Assembly (NCBI GenBank): GCA_003993805.1 | Contig: RSEF01000002.1 | Location: forward strand, 10,227,463 to 10,291,462 | DNA: 64,000 nucleotides | Reading direction: 5' to 3' | Source: Himantopus leucocephalus | Lineage: Eukaryota; Chordata; Aves; Charadriiformes; Recurvirostridae | In this document: in pieces, positions 13,633-27,800 of the stretch | Numbering within the stretch: the stretch's first letter is position 1 | How the letters are laid out: every line of letters begins with the position of its first letter | The notes under the pieces: model-generated | Databases searched by the model: none | The model's input: only the letters and a program-made list of their open reading frames with translations | What the model was told of the DNA's origin: nothing | Made by a program: the position numbers and the translations under genes

Positions 13633-14876
13633 CCATGAATGAACAAACACTACCATGCCACATCCTAAAGTTCTTTCTACAAAAGATTGTGGACAGAGCA
13701 GATTTTTACATTTCTCAGGTCAAGTTCATTTCAGGCTTCTGAGCCTGTTCGGTGTAGCAAAATCTGGACACGCAGCATTCTTATTGTCTATTTGGCATTT
13801 TGCCGGATAAAGCAGATTTATACCGTAGTTCTTGTTCACACAATGTTGATGCACTGTAAATTAAAGAAGATAATCAAAACCAAACTAAGTCATTTCTATG
13901 GTTTATCAATATATTTTTCATGATGGTCAAAGTACAACCAACATTCAAAGCTTAAAATAAAGATAATAAAAAAGACACACTAAAGAACACAATGGAAACA
14001 TCATCATTGCTGTCAGGATGTGAGTTTACCCACAGTACTATGTAAAAAGTAGAAACCGGCATTGACATTCAAGCTGTCAAAACAAGAAAAGAAATTACAT
14101 TAATTGCTATATTTCCAAGCTAGTACTTCTAAAGAGTCCTGATCAGCAAAGAAGTGTTATCGCATGCATGCTGAACACAAGACTAATATTGGATTGGGGA
14201 CCTGACGAATACCTGACTTACATTCCTTTATATACAACAAAATGAAATATACAGTATTAATACTGGCTGTACATTTGGTCAGAATATTTTACAAGGAGCG
14301 ACACTAGTCAAAATTCTTATGACACGGTAAGTGGAAGTGAATGAAGATTGCATTTCTTTCTGAGAGCTGAATGTTTTCACAAGAAGGTTTAAAAGTTGCT
14401 TTACACCACTATAATGAAGTGTTAGATATTTTAAAGCAAAAATGCTCCCTTTTTTTTTTTTTCTTTTATGCTTGGCAAAACTAGTGTGAGCAGAAGAGAC
14501 AATTAAACGTGTTTGGAATGTGCTAATCATTGACCTGGGATAAAACTAAGCCACAGACAGCATGTGCAATAAATCTCTGCACGTTGGTTCTGTTTAAATG
14601 ACTTTATGAGATGATCTGTGAAGTATCTGGTACAAATTCCTGCTACCATAGCCTCATCTAGCCATTCCCAACAGGTTTCCAACCAATTGTTCCAACACTA
14701 AAAGAAGAAAAAGAATAATTGTGACGGTCGCATATTTTTCTATAGTACAATAAAAATATCTCAACGTTAAGCTGATTTAGCTTATTTATGTGCATATTTT
14801 TCAAGGCTGCCAAAGAAAATACTCAGTCTTGCAGGCAAAGGCTATGCCAGGAACATGAGAGTGAGATTTTCTTTGC

Positions 14877-14882
14877 TTTATT
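14877..14882 (-). terminator. DPP6: Candidate proximal poly(A) signal AATAAA
   Basis: A second minus-strand AATAAA lies inside the presumed 3' UTR, about 0.8 kb after the stop codon. The sequence after it is not clearly GU-rich, so it is the weaker of the two. Confidence 0.25.
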
Positions 14883-15693
14883 CTAATAGATTTTTTAGTG
14901 TCTGGTACGTCAACCCCCGTTGCCTCTTAAGACCCCTAAGGTCTAAAGTGAGTTGGTTAATTCAGTGTATGTTTTTTCCCCATCCAGAACAAGCTGAGAA
15001 GATAATAAAGTAAGGATGAGACCTAATGAAAACAGAAGTAAAAGCTATACAAAATTAAGAAATAATTACAGGAAGGTAAAGATCTGTGTAACTATAGCGA
15101 TACTTCGTACAATTGAATTTGTATGTCCTGTATCAATGACAAACCTGAACATGGGAAAGAGCAGGCAAGTATGTATGAATCAGTATCCTTGAAAATAATT
15201 GTGCTATAATCTTTTCCATGTATTAGGTTAGATTTTTTTTGACACAGTGTGATGCTAACTATAGTAACCTTAATATGGATGACGGATTTCACTGCTACTA
15301 CTTGATTGCTTGAATGCAAAGAGACATTAAATCTTCCAGTCCTCAAAGCGGTTTCTTGGGGTGTTCCTTCAAGTTCAGTGTCTTACCACTTTCACGCTAG
15401 AAGTCAGTTTGTGGCAAACAAAAAGAAAAAGTAAGAAAAATAAAAGGAAAAAAAAAACAAAGAAAAATAAGATGTTGGTTGTGATGGATTAATTTCAGAC
15501 AGCAGTTTCTGCTGAGTTCACCATGCTTAATGTTCTTCCATTTAGGAAGGAGTTGCTGTCAAGTAAAGCAGATGAGCTGCTTTCAGTTTTCTTTAAATAC
15601 ATGCTAACAACGTAACATCTCTTTCTTCGGGAAAATGATCCAGTTGCATATTGTTAGAGAGATCTGCCTTGTGCTTAGCACGGACAAGTGGGG

Positions 15694-15840
15694 TTAATCA
15701 TCATCCTCCTCCTCTTTCAGTGGGGCTATTGGGAGTTTGTCCTGAACTTGGAAACACGCTACAAAGAAGTTGACGATGGAGTTGTACAAATGCTGCTCCA
15801 ATGCTGCATTGCTAAAGTAATGGCTTTCGTCAGGGTAAAT
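15694..15840 (-). CDS. DPP6: DPP6 terminal coding exon W14 with stop codon
   Basis: This exon encodes 48 residues and TAA (15694-15696). It starts [20 protein letters not shown], then [20 protein letters not shown] and LKEEEDDD. The His of YPDESHYF is the third triad position. The acidic tail resembles the mammalian AKEDEEED ending. The acceptor is TTTGCAG at 15841-15843. Confidence 0.96.
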   Translation of the reverse strand: MYPDESHYFSNAALEQHLYNSIVNFFVACFQVQDKLPIAPLKEEEDDD

Positions 15841-18800
15841 CTGCAAAGAAACCAGAAAATTCACACTGTTAGGAGCTCAGAGTCTCGGGACTAACCACCC
15901 ATATCTGCAGCTCAAACTGGCCTGCAAACCCACTGCTTCTCCTCAGCACCATGCGTCTTCCTGTAGACGCACGTGAGGTCCGGGGTAACTCAAGCACCAC
16001 AGCACTCTGAGTGCAGACTTGCAACTTCCTTCAAAAAGAACCTTTTTGGGGGAGGATTTTCCATTTAGTTCCAATCTGAACAAGTTCAGGCTAAGCAGAA
16101 TCAGGCTACACTTACAAATAACAGTGCTTGCTCCTTGTAAAAACTGGAAAACCTCAGTGCAAGTCTGTGGAGAGAAATGGCATTAGGTTTTACTGACTAA
16201 AATGAGGGCCTTAAAGAAAAAATGTCATTAATTAAAAAACTGAAATAAAGCTTGCTGGAGAAGTAATTAAATAGAAAGAATGTGGGAAGTTAGAAATGAA
16301 ATAGTTTAAACACAGCTTTCCATTTAAATGGAACAGGTAACTTCTGCACATGTTGAAGGAATGTGAGAGGATTGTAATGGGTTGTCTAGACTGCGATACT
16401 GAAGGGAGAAAAATTTAGTTCCTAGAGCTGGATGCTTGCAGGCAGGTCTGAGTTGTCTCACTGCTGCTCCGAGTACCTCGATCCAAGATGTAGATCCCTC
16501 AGCCCTCCGTTCAGTCCTCAACTAACCTTTGACATGCGTCAAGCTCATTGGTGCCTTCAAGCTCCAATGTACTAATGCTTCTGCATTGGGAAATATGCAG
16601 GGGCACCTCAGTCATTGTAGCGCTGACCAAATCCGTGCCAAGCTCATTGCTTAGCTCCCGTGTCTGTGCTTCTTCCTATCTGCCTTCGGAGCATGATGGA
16701 GCAAGCATACCCATCACGTGAAGCTCCACAGAAATGCAGCCAGAGGGAGCTGGTATTCAGTAAATCAACTGTTAGTAGGACTTGGGCACCACAACACAAC
16801 CATCTGTACTGTGAGCGGTACACGGTCCCTGGCATGGTTCGATCCTGGGCTAATTGCACTCTCCTGGCCGTGGCTTGAGATGTAGCAGAGGTCAGGGACC
16901 ATCCCCACGGCTCGTGGATGGGCTCATTTTGGAAGATTTAATGGCTTGGACATGGGTTATTCTGCAAATCAGAGATGTAATTCTGCAGAAAGACGGGCTT
17001 TCCAGACCACAGAATGTCATTCGCGGTGGGATGCCGGATTTAAGACACATTTCTCTCCTTAACTTTTCTGGCTAATTTAATTTAGATCCCTGTTTCCCTG
17101 TAATTCATCCTGAATTTAGCCTGTTTTTCCCAAAGAAAGTAAACAGGCCCCAATTCCTTAGAGATGTGCCTCTCAAATCCTAATTTTCTGTTTTTTAGTA
17201 ACCGTTCAACAACTGTCCAAACCACAGTAGTGGTATCAAATAAGCATGAGAGTACGTAGGAACACATTATATGCTGGTGCTTCTTCTACTGCCAAGATGA
17301 GTTTGCAAGTGGCTTTCAAAGCTTGCTTCGTAACAGCAGTCTGAGTTCAAACTCGGAAATAACTGTTCAAGTATGAAAAAAGGAAACACATACTGTACCT
17401 GCAAGCTGTAATTAGCCTTTGCCCTAATTAGGTGTGTGATAAGGTCCGCAGTATGCTGAAAATGGATTTTTTCTGTAAAAACAGATTACAATCATTAAAG
17501 AGGCAAATTTAATTAAGAAAAATCAAAGCCATCCCAAACATATAATGAGCTCAAATGATGGGCTAACTTACCATCAGCAGTAGCATGAATGATCAAAAAT
17601 GTCTGTTCCTTCAGTAATGAGACTCTGTGTGCTAATTTGGTGATCTGTGAAAGTAAAGGTTGCAATAAGATTAAAAATCTTGCTAGAAACTAGTAATTTA
17701 TATGGAGAAAATGGAAGCACTTAATTCCATTTGATACTTCATCACAAGGATAACAAGCAGACACCAGCACAGCGTATTCTCTTGGCTACTTGAATCACTC
17801 CGGAGGTAAAATAGACCCCCACCCTGTCCTTCCAGGCTCAGTATCAGCAGCAGGAAAAGGCCAGAGACCCTCGTCTGTTCTGATAACATTCACTGAAAGC
17901 CTGAACTGCAGAACACATGGAAAATGTCAAAGTGAATTTTCAGTGAATACAAAACACCGATGAAAAGCGTGCCCGGGTGCCTATGCCTAAGAACTCTTCA
18001 GAGAGCTGGAGTGACTTTGGTATAGTTTGAAAGCCAACCTCAATGAGCTTTGACAGCCCGGGGGAGGATCGGATACTCAATTCAAGTGTCCACTGCTGAG
18101 AATGCCTTTGCCCCAAACTGTCGTGCAGATCCACAGGGGAAATAGAAACCTGAGCGACTGCAAATGGTACTGGGTAAGAGAAATCAAGGACTTCTCCACT
18201 TTTTTCTGCATTGTGCAGAAGAATACAAGTCTCAAGGAGACTCCAAAAGACTCCAAAAAAGTCTTGGAGTGGCAAAAGGAATGTACATCTCAAATCACAG
18301 ATGTTGCTGCTTTATAGGGGAGCAGGGAAGATCAGCCGTCTCAACTTAAGTTCTTGTTTCCTTCGCCATTTAAATGCATGTGCCCTAGCTCTCATTGACT
18401 TACATAAGTTAATGTATTTTTCAGTTAAGACACCTTTGTATCAATCCTCTCTTATATCTGTTTTCATCTTCCTACTGTTCTATGTGGTTTCCACAGAAGA
18501 TAGACAAGTACATCTCCAACAGCAACAGGACCTTCCATGCCTGGCTATGGAGGTCAAATTAGATGGCTAAAAATATTGGCATGTATTATTAAGATATTGT
18601 CACTGTCATTTTGCATTACAGATTATGTGTATCTCTCCTGATTTAAAATATAAAGTAACCCTGAACATTAAAAGTGGCCCTGTGTATTTCCTTGGTGCTA
18701 GAGGCAAGTTTTTGGAAATTTTGGTGGATGCAGGCCTGCGCTGGCTTTATTGCAGCTCCACACTCACTTAGAAAGTGTTTGCAAATTTTGCAACACTGCA

Positions 18801-21800
18801 CTCTGATCTTCCCTCTATTTTTGAACTTAATTAATGCATTCTCTCATTCTCAGATTGCTGGCTGCGATGCTTAAGTCTTGTGATGGTGTATCCACATGTC
18901 TAGCACTATGTTCTCCCCCTGTATGGCTCCTTCCTTTTCTGCTCCCTCAGTTGTAACCTGCCACAGGACAATACAGATTTTTTGGAGTCTACATCAAATC
19001 TTGAATTATGTGACCTTCATAAAGTTCATGTCTGGTCCATGGCTTAGGAGCAGTTCTTCTCCCTAAGCAATTAATGGTTCAACTGTGGTGTGTAGGAGAT
19101 GTGTATTAGTCAGGGCCCGTACCCAGAGCAGTGCTGTGCTCTGCAGAGAGCTCAGGTGCTGTTCCTAGCAGTTAATCCCAAGTCAACCAAAAGTACCACT
19201 ATTTGCTTTGGACAGCTTTTCGATGCACAGAGTGCGTGGCAATACCAAGTTCTCATTTCTGGATTTTTTTCCCTTGCTTTCACATCTACTGACCTGCTTT
19301 CAAATTTCTAAATGGACTAAAAGAGCTTGCAATGATCTAGAGATCATGAGTGCAAAACCTGAGAGACAATGAACTCAGTATTCAGATAGCCAGGAAAAGC
19401 TTCCACTGCAGGGGCACAGGGTGCTACTTGCCTTCTCTGTAAGAAAACAATTTCAAACTGGTGCTGCCTTAATGTCCTGTACCTGAAGACAAGGCTTAGA
19501 AGGCTTAGCGATATTTTCTGTATAACAAATTTTGTTTGTGTGACTATTCTTTATTAGGATTTTCCTCCAAATAATTGAAAGAAAGAAGACATGAACCAAC
19601 CGATCCCATCATACATATTAAACAATATCTTCGTTAACTGGTGCCATGTCTCCTTTTCCATGTCCTGCTCAAATCTGGCACAGAGTTCCGCCTACCTGAA
19701 ATATCACATCTGTGCTTTCTTTGAAAAAGCCATGAGAAGCTGAGCTTCACTTGGCTCCGGGTCAAAAATTATATCTCAGAGAGAATCAAAGTGGCAAGGC
19801 CATTGGGGTGAACTTTAAGGAGGTCGTGACATGGTGTCCACATCTGAGTCACTCAGCCTCAGCTCTTTCAATCTGTAAAACTGGAATAACTGTATTTACC
19901 CAACTCAGAGAGGCAGACGTGAAGGTTAATCAATAAAAAACATATCCATCACTACTTTTAAGACAACAAAAGCAGTAAGCAGGCTGGAGGACACCTTGCT
20001 GCCTTTTAAATATAGAAAGTTTTACTAGTGAGTCCATCTTGCATATCCTTTTTCCTCCCCAAAAGAGCACACATTGAGGAAGAGTTAAAACCCTGTTCAC
20101 ATTTTATCAGGGAAATGCAGTGTCCGTGCAGTTACCTCATATGCTCTGTTATCAATCCCATGCAAGCCCAAGTATCTTTCAGAAAAGGCTGAAGCTTGAA
20201 AAGAAAAAAAAGAAAACATCTCATTCAGTTGTAAGTGAGTACACTGGTGCTTCTGAGTCAAATATTGCAAATGCTAAAGAGGATCTTTTTTTCTAACATC
20301 ACCTTAGTTGCACAAGACATATTTCTAAAAGTTTTTAAAAATGCACTAAGAATATGTATGCTACTACAGTCTTTCATTATCACCAGTCTTTTTTCCTTAA
20401 TGCAACCAAGATACAAGAAGAGAAGAGGAAGAGCGCTATCGCGTTGTGTCCCTGTCTTCTTTCACATGGGGCCGTTTCCATCAGCAGTCTATGGCAAGCT
20501 CCCGTTGGTCTCAGGAATAACTGTACGGGACCTGAAGACTTACTTAACGCCACTGACTTTCATGGTAGTCCCCTGATTTTCTCTGGCTCTAAATGTAAAG
20601 GGAACTGGTGTCACTGAGAGAAAGGATGACCATGTGTGGAGTATTGCCAGTGGAGAGAGGACGAGTCAGGCAGGATGGACTGCAGCTCCCACGGATGGAT
20701 GGTCCAGGCAAGACAGAAGTGTGTTCAAGGCAGTGGTGCGGGTTGGTGTTAGAGGCTGGAGGGGTTTAGAGCCAATTCTCCTTTATTTAAAAGGAGTGAG
20801 TAATAAAAGTTATTTGGTTACCCTGACCACAATGGCTGGTCCCACTGATGCCAGCAAAATTGCTCTTGAGGAAGTAAAAAGGGTTTATGGCTAGTCCTAA
20901 GAAGACACACAATGCAAAACAGGCAGGATCTTTGGGAGGAAAGACAAGATAACTGGGAAAGGTTAGGGCAGAAACATAATCTGTGGTCAGCAAAATCCAT
21001 GAGTTCTGGTGTGGGGTTTACCATATAGTTTGAAGTCCGTCAGTGGGGAAAGAGCAGCTCCGCAGGCGAACACTTGGTTCTCTTCGCCGGCTGGAAGCAT
21101 GTAAGTGCTCAGGTAGCCACCATAATCCTGGAACACAAAGAGGGCAGGAGCATCAGTGGTCCTGCCATGAGGCACTGCTGCTTTTGGGTACAGAAACAGG
21201 GCAGCTGAGACATTGCAGCAAACTCTCAGCCATTATAGAGCCTTTAACTCCTTGCCCTGAAAAAACACGAAACAAGGGACATCTCCCTGGCTTCGCCAGA
21301 TGTGGCTGAAGATGAGCTCTATGCTCATTGCCCTCTGCTGAAGGCAGGAGGGTTGTGTGCCCAAGAGCTTGCCTCTTTTCACCCCACTTTATGGCGGCAG
21401 GTCTAATCAGATATGTTACGTCTCCAAAACATCACCCCAGTCTTTTGTTATTCAAAATGGACATCACAATTTCAACCTCCGCTGTCAGCCTGTTAACGAT
21501 TCACTGCTGTATGCACAGCTCCTTTCGCCCACTCTAAGCCTGTATCTCCCACAATAAACAATTTCTGCTCGCAGTCACATTCTCATTTCAAACCGTGTGT
21601 ACTTTGCAATTGCAGTTTCCCACCCGGGCACACACCGTGGTGCGAATCAGCCTCAGAAATCAATATTGTTGTTGTATATTTGTACGACATGAGCTAGATC
21701 TACCCACATTCCCGTAGGCCTTAAGGGACAAGATGAAAATGAAATGAAAGTTTGCAAGGGGATAATATAATTAATTATCTGACAGCGTTTTTCTGACAAA

Positions 21801-24800
21801 TAGTCGCTTTCTGCACTTGGCAGTTAATTAAAAAAAAACACGATTGACAAATACATTGATAAAATGAAAGCTTTCATCTTTAACATCTCTGAGCAAGAAG
21901 CAGTCTATCTCAAAAATAAATAATAATAAAAAAGTCACCATTGACATATTCAATAAATCAGGATTTAGCTCAGCTGCTTAGCTACATCAGCCAACTAGAA
22001 CAGCACAGAGGAACAACGGGAAAACGTTACCTTCCCAAACACACCAACTCGCATTTTATCTATGTAATGCTCCTTCAGCATCGTCCTAGAACATGAGAAA
22101 GGAAACACAGTGGGTTAAATATATTTTTCCCTTAGATACAGCAAACATAGTGTGATTTTTTGAATTTGAGGTGGCCGCAGACAAATGATGTAGACAATCT
22201 AAATTCACACTGCTACATGCTGCTTTCACATGAGTCTCTATTCGATTTAATCTTGCAACCTCTTGAGTTGGATTTGACCAAGCAATGGCAACAAATAACC
22301 TGCACTACCTCTGAAAGTCATAATAAAGCTGATGCTATTGCACTACTCTGACAGTGTTTTCAGCGTGATTATGTGCAGAATAAATCTAACAATACGACAG
22401 GACTTGGCATTTAGGGTTTTGCACAGTTTTTTTCTGTTTTAAAAAGTTTAAGGGTTTAAAGATGGATTTTTTTCAACTGCCAGGACAGCAATATATTAAT
22501 GTGAGAGCAGATATTCAAGCTTACTTGTTTGTAGCTGTATGACTGTACAGAGCTAAAAATAAATAGGCTTTGAACATGTGATACAGATAAATGTGCTCTA
22601 ATTTAGCTCTGTTTAAGGCTTGTTTTTCTCCCTCTGCACTGGCTGGCATGAGCTCTCTCTCACATGACATCACTTGGTCACAGCTGTATGACTACATTGT
22701 CCTTCCCTCCCATCTCCTTGCTCTACCCTACACACCATTAAAGCAACCAAGACTAATGACAGTCTTGGGTTAATTATCAGTAATGAACTAATTTCTTCAA
22801 TAACAGTGTCATTCACCGGACAGCTTCCAACTGATCCTTCTCTTCCAAAAGGCCCAGCCTCCTCTTAACCTCGTGCAATAGCTTAGTGCCTTGGAAGCCA
22901 CTCCCGCGGCCGTCGAACTTCAGCACGATGGCGTTGTGAGAGCTGACCATGACGCTTTCCCACGTCACCTCAAATCTCTCTGTTACGATCTGGCTGCCAG
23001 GTGTCCCATCTCTGAAACAGAAACAGTCATGAAGCAAAGGCAATGGCACCAAGCACTGGCCAAACACCCTCCCTGGGGCCGTGGAGCTTGCCGTGGCAAT
23101 GGGGACTGGCATGCATCGTAAGGCAGGGTAGATTTCAAGAAGGGGAGACCAGTCTCTGCAATGATGATGGGCGGAAGGCTGGTTGTGTGGGATGGGTTTT
23201 GAGGCTGGGGTGGAAGCTGCAGGCTGGTTGCTCCCTCCCTCCTTGCACAGCAACTATCGCTGCGCTAAGCTGAGTATTGAACAAACCTAGCGAGCACGTG
23301 ACTAACTGGGCAGGATTCCTCCTGCGAGTAAACCAGGGCAGCGACACAGAGGTCACTTGATTTTTCCCCATTTATGCCTGCTCTAATCTATAGCTATTTT
23401 CTACAGGGATTTTTCTGGTGGAGGGCTTTCTGTGAGGAGCCTGGCTTTGGGGTGTGCTGGCCCTGCCAAAATATGTTGGATGAAGTTTGCAGACATCCAT
23501 AGTCCTTTCCTTTATTGGCAAGCATTGGGGTTTCGTTTACTGCCCCCATTCACCCAGCCCAGACCTTCCCTCTCCCACGGGGTTCTCCAGAGCAGCTGTA
23601 GATTGAGCTGTCAATCACTTCTGTCACCACTGCTTCACACGAGTATAGAGGGAAAAGACACTTTTAAAGCGATAAAACTAACAGCTTCAAAATGCCCAGG
23701 TTGGCCCAAAATTGGTGGGTAAGGGGAAGAGGTAGGCAAGACTCCCTCTTCACCCTTCTGCTTAGGGTTCGATCCTGTACAGGTGAACTGTATTGACCCC
23801 ACTTCGGCAGACAGCTCAGAAAAATCAAGAGATGATGATAAGTAATATTTTAGGACTGGGATTACTGTAGAGCCACTGGCACTTCCAACTACTTCTTGTC
23901 CTTTTTGGGGTTCTTGGAGACATCAGGCAGGATTTTAATGTGCATGTGACTTCAGTCATTTGCATTTATTCAGGCGAGACCCAGGCACATCCAGCTTCAG
24001 AGGCAGCCTAATCAAGTGTTGTTAGCTTGATGAGTACCAATCTTCCTCAAGCACTTGTATAATGAAGTACATTTTCTCTGCAGTAATTTTGTGATGTAAC
24101 GACATGCTTATTGCAGAGTTTTTGTCCTTCATGGAGGGATGTGCAGGATGGTGTTCAGGCATTCAGCAGGCATTCATCACTTCTGCATGAGGCTTCGCTC
24201 TCGTGGGGTGTTCCCCGGCAGGGAGCAAGCGATGCAGTGGGACGCAGTCAGGGCCAAGTAGGTTCTTCCAAGGTCAGTGACTTCCCTCCCCCAGTTTCTT
24301 TCCAAATTGCCAGAAAAAGACTCAGGAATGTGTATTATTATTACTAAATGTTGCATAAAGAAATACCCATCTGCTATGCCTGCCAGGAGGAAATCCTACC
24401 TACCTAATATAAATGCTAACGTCGTGGAGATCTTCAAAGGTTTCTAGCTCTCTCTTTACTGTCACTTCACAGAACACCAGCATTTACATGGGAAGGATTG
24501 CTGCATAAGGGCGTCTAAAATTTAAGCAGTAGTAAGGCTGACTGCATCTCACTCTAAAACTACCTGTTAAGCGCAGGGTGAGTGCCCTAAGCACTGGGAC
24601 AGAAAGTCAATGTCCATCTTTTATTCCTCCCCCTCCTGTTTCTGCCCCCAAAATTATTGAATTGCAAGTGTATGTGGGACAACCTTACAAAATCCTACAA
24701 TTTACTCTGCAGGATTTCATTAGGGCACCCTCCTGGGACCTGAAACCCTTGGCTCAAGCACAGGAGAGAAGGGACATATGTCTAGCCTCTGCCAGCTCTG

Positions 24801-27800
24801 AGGTGAGACAGGGGGTAGGGACCAACGTGCTGGGCTTAGGTGCTAAAGCCGTCTGGCATTCATTGTATAAAACATATCTTAAAAGGCTCAGATCATGGCC
24901 GAGGTTTCCACACTTCCCTAATAATGTGAACAGAAAGAAAGGATGAGTGAGAACTTACACAACCAAAAGCAAGGGGTAGTGTGCGGTGTCCGAAAAGGTT
25001 GCTGGCTTTAAGATCTGCATTGGCAATTCTAGACAGAAAAAAAAGCCAAATAACAGCATGTCTTCAGTGTGGGAACGTTGACATAACTCTAATAGATTTT
25101 TCTGGTGTTTTGGCCACTTATGAATAGGAACAAAATGGCATTTCATCAGTTGCACTGGTAAATAACACCTTAGGAACACAGATGTTGTCAAAGACAAGAC
25201 CCATATTATGATAGCCGAGGTGACAAGAAATGTAAATTGGGAGTACAGCGCGAGCTGTTCAGTCATGCATCACTTTTACAGCATTCAATTAACATCTGGC
25301 AATAGCTATAATTTTCTTTTTTTGGCAGCTGGATGAGTGACACAGCCAGAAATCAATATTTCAGGGCAGCAGAAGAGGGGGAAAATCGGTGATGAACATG
25401 ATAATTTAAAACCCAATTAAGTATGGTGGCTGGGGGAGAGAATAGAATTATTTTGGTATAATGGTGTGAAGACAGATAGAGAAACATGTATTTTAATCCT
25501 TACTTCCCGAGGGCTTAATTTTGCTGTAAACCGGGAGGTAACTGTGCTGAAGCCCACATCATTATACTGGTACTGAACCCATGTAAGCGAGGGACGTGCT
25601 CACCAAAGCGTCATTTAACTGCTTCCTATGGCTTTGTATCAATAGCCAAAAATGGTGCCATACAAATGCTTTCCACATTAACGAGAACACATTTATTTTA
25701 AAAATGTTAACTAGAATCCAGATTAGGAAAGGCCCAGCAATTAAATCGGTATTAGGAGCATTTTCAGTAGATTAATACACAGATTAACCGCGCGGTTTAA
25801 GTGGTTTGCTTTGCAATCATTGTCTGACACTCCGCCTAATTAGTTATTCCATCTGAATGCTAATAGCTGCAAATTGGATCAATGGCCCAGGGACAGCCAA
25901 AAACGCCACCGCTTGACTTTAAATATAACTAAGAACTACGTGCAGTGTTCCCAAGGCTGTTAAACCCAAAGATTTGAAAATACAGGGAGAGCACAGAACA
26001 GCCACACGGCTGCAGCCAGCTTGTATTTGTTACATACACACACGTATATATTTTAGGTTAAATGACCAGAATCACATTTCAATGATATTTGCAGTTAAGA
26101 AATTTAGCATCAAGCTGAGTTATTCCTAATAAGCTGCCAGTGCCACTACGAATTGGCTCACGGTGGGGATAGACATGATCTCTATGACAGGCTCCTTCCC
26201 CATCTTTTCCTGCCCATAAGGCCTGGAAATCCACGTCTGTTCTTGTTATTTCATGCACTGATTTATGTTCCTAATGCCCATGTGCCAAGCAGAACATTTT
26301 AGGGCCGTTATGATCCTTTTCAAAGGGCAACTGACTCTCAGCCTTTGCTTCACAATTTGTAACACCCAGCAATGGTGGAAATCGGTAACCTGCCATCCAT
26401 CACACCTCACTGCTTTCATTTCACTGCACCCGATCTGAGACGTACGCTTCTTTTTGGCATGGGAAATATTATGGGCTGTACTTTGAGCCCAGGGTCTTTG
26501 GTTGTTTTTTTTTTTTCAGAGTTGCCACTATACACATAAAGTGGGATTTTTGAGAGCTATTGCACAACTCTGAGTATGTGTATTTTCCACAAATAGGTAA
26601 GATACCTGCTTACAGCCAGAGGAGATGCTTTTTAGGTTGTTTCAGGTACAAGCACAGAGACAGGCAGAAAATGCTTACACTTTGGCTGTTTGCCATTAGG
26701 CTTTTCTCTCTCTCTGTCCTCTTTGGCGTATATGTGGGGAATGACTGATTACACAGTGGTACAAATAATGCACCAGCTGCGAATATAAACTGCTCCAAGT
26801 TTCTGCCTTCTTTACTCCAGGTGAAGTCTCTTTTGGCTTTTCTCATAAAGCTCTTTTTTTCTGACCCTATGGAATGAAATGGCTTTCTCAAAGAATCCTG
26901 AGTGACTCTGATGGGCAGTCGTTAGCGAGTCGTCTTCATTCACTGCAGTTCAGTATCGTACACTGAAAGGCAGCAACAGCTCTAGCCAGCAAGCACATAC
27001 AGTACCCCACTTCAAACTCATCTCAAATAATACACCAGTCCTGCTAGGGCAAACGCCTTCAACAATGGGGGCACCACACCGTGTCATTTTCTGGAGTGGC
27101 TTTTCCTCTACAAAGAAAATTTTAAAAGGAAAAAAACCCCAATCCTATCATTTTGCCTTTCTTCAGCTGCATTCTCATCAAATCCCAGCTCTGTAATAAC
27201 CTCCTTATGTAGCACATCCTAAGAGAGTGCTTTGCAAACTGTGTGAGTTTATTGAGAGCCAAAGTCATTTTTCCGCCTGCCAGTCTAGCCAAGATGACTA
27301 TATCATTTCACAGCAATAGCAGTAAAAAAAGAAAAAGAAAAATAAGAGGGAGGAAAGATACTACTTACTGTAATCATCTATCTTGATTTCCATGTATTCT
27401 ACCTTAGGCATTTGCCTGTCATTTACAGTCAGCTGCACATTTTCATTCACCTCCAGCTCAAAAATTTCTGAAAGAAGAAGGACAAGATCACACAAGCTCT
27501 TGGCATTGTTTGCGAAAAAGCATTTTAACATTTTATAGCCACCTTAATATTTGTAAACCAAGTTTCCTTATGAAAGAATTTCCTTCCAGTCCTCACAGAC
27601 GTCTAATTCACTTAAGTCTTTGAAACCCCTTCCAGGCTCTGTGTTGTCAAAAAGCTATAATCCTGAAACCAGTGACATTCAGCTGATTTACAGCAAATGG
27701 GAATGTGACCTTCTGTGTTGAGGCACTACTATGGGTCGCAGTCAGACATCCACCTGCCATGCAAAGCTAGATATCAAATGAAGAAGTCCTCAAGTCTGTG

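Larger units (their letters stand above)
13605..15693 (-). other. DPP6: Probable DPP6 3' UTR
   Basis: About 2.1 kb of AT-rich DNA follows the stop codon on the minus strand with no recognised repeat. Its far limit is inferred from an AATAAA at 13627-13632. A second AATAAA at 14877-14882 would give a short UTR of about 0.8 kb. A Pumilio-type element, TGTATATA, reads on the minus strand at 14229-14236. The end point needs transcript data. Confidence 0.6.

Noticed and set aside
22813..23253. 146-codon minus-strand frame as an independent gene
   Set aside because: Its C-terminal part is exon W8 of DPP6; the N-terminal extension is intron read-through.
23766..23776. tRNA gene suggested by a GGGTTCGATCC-like string
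   Set aside because: The T stem is imperfect and no A box at the right distance or acceptor stem pairing is visible.
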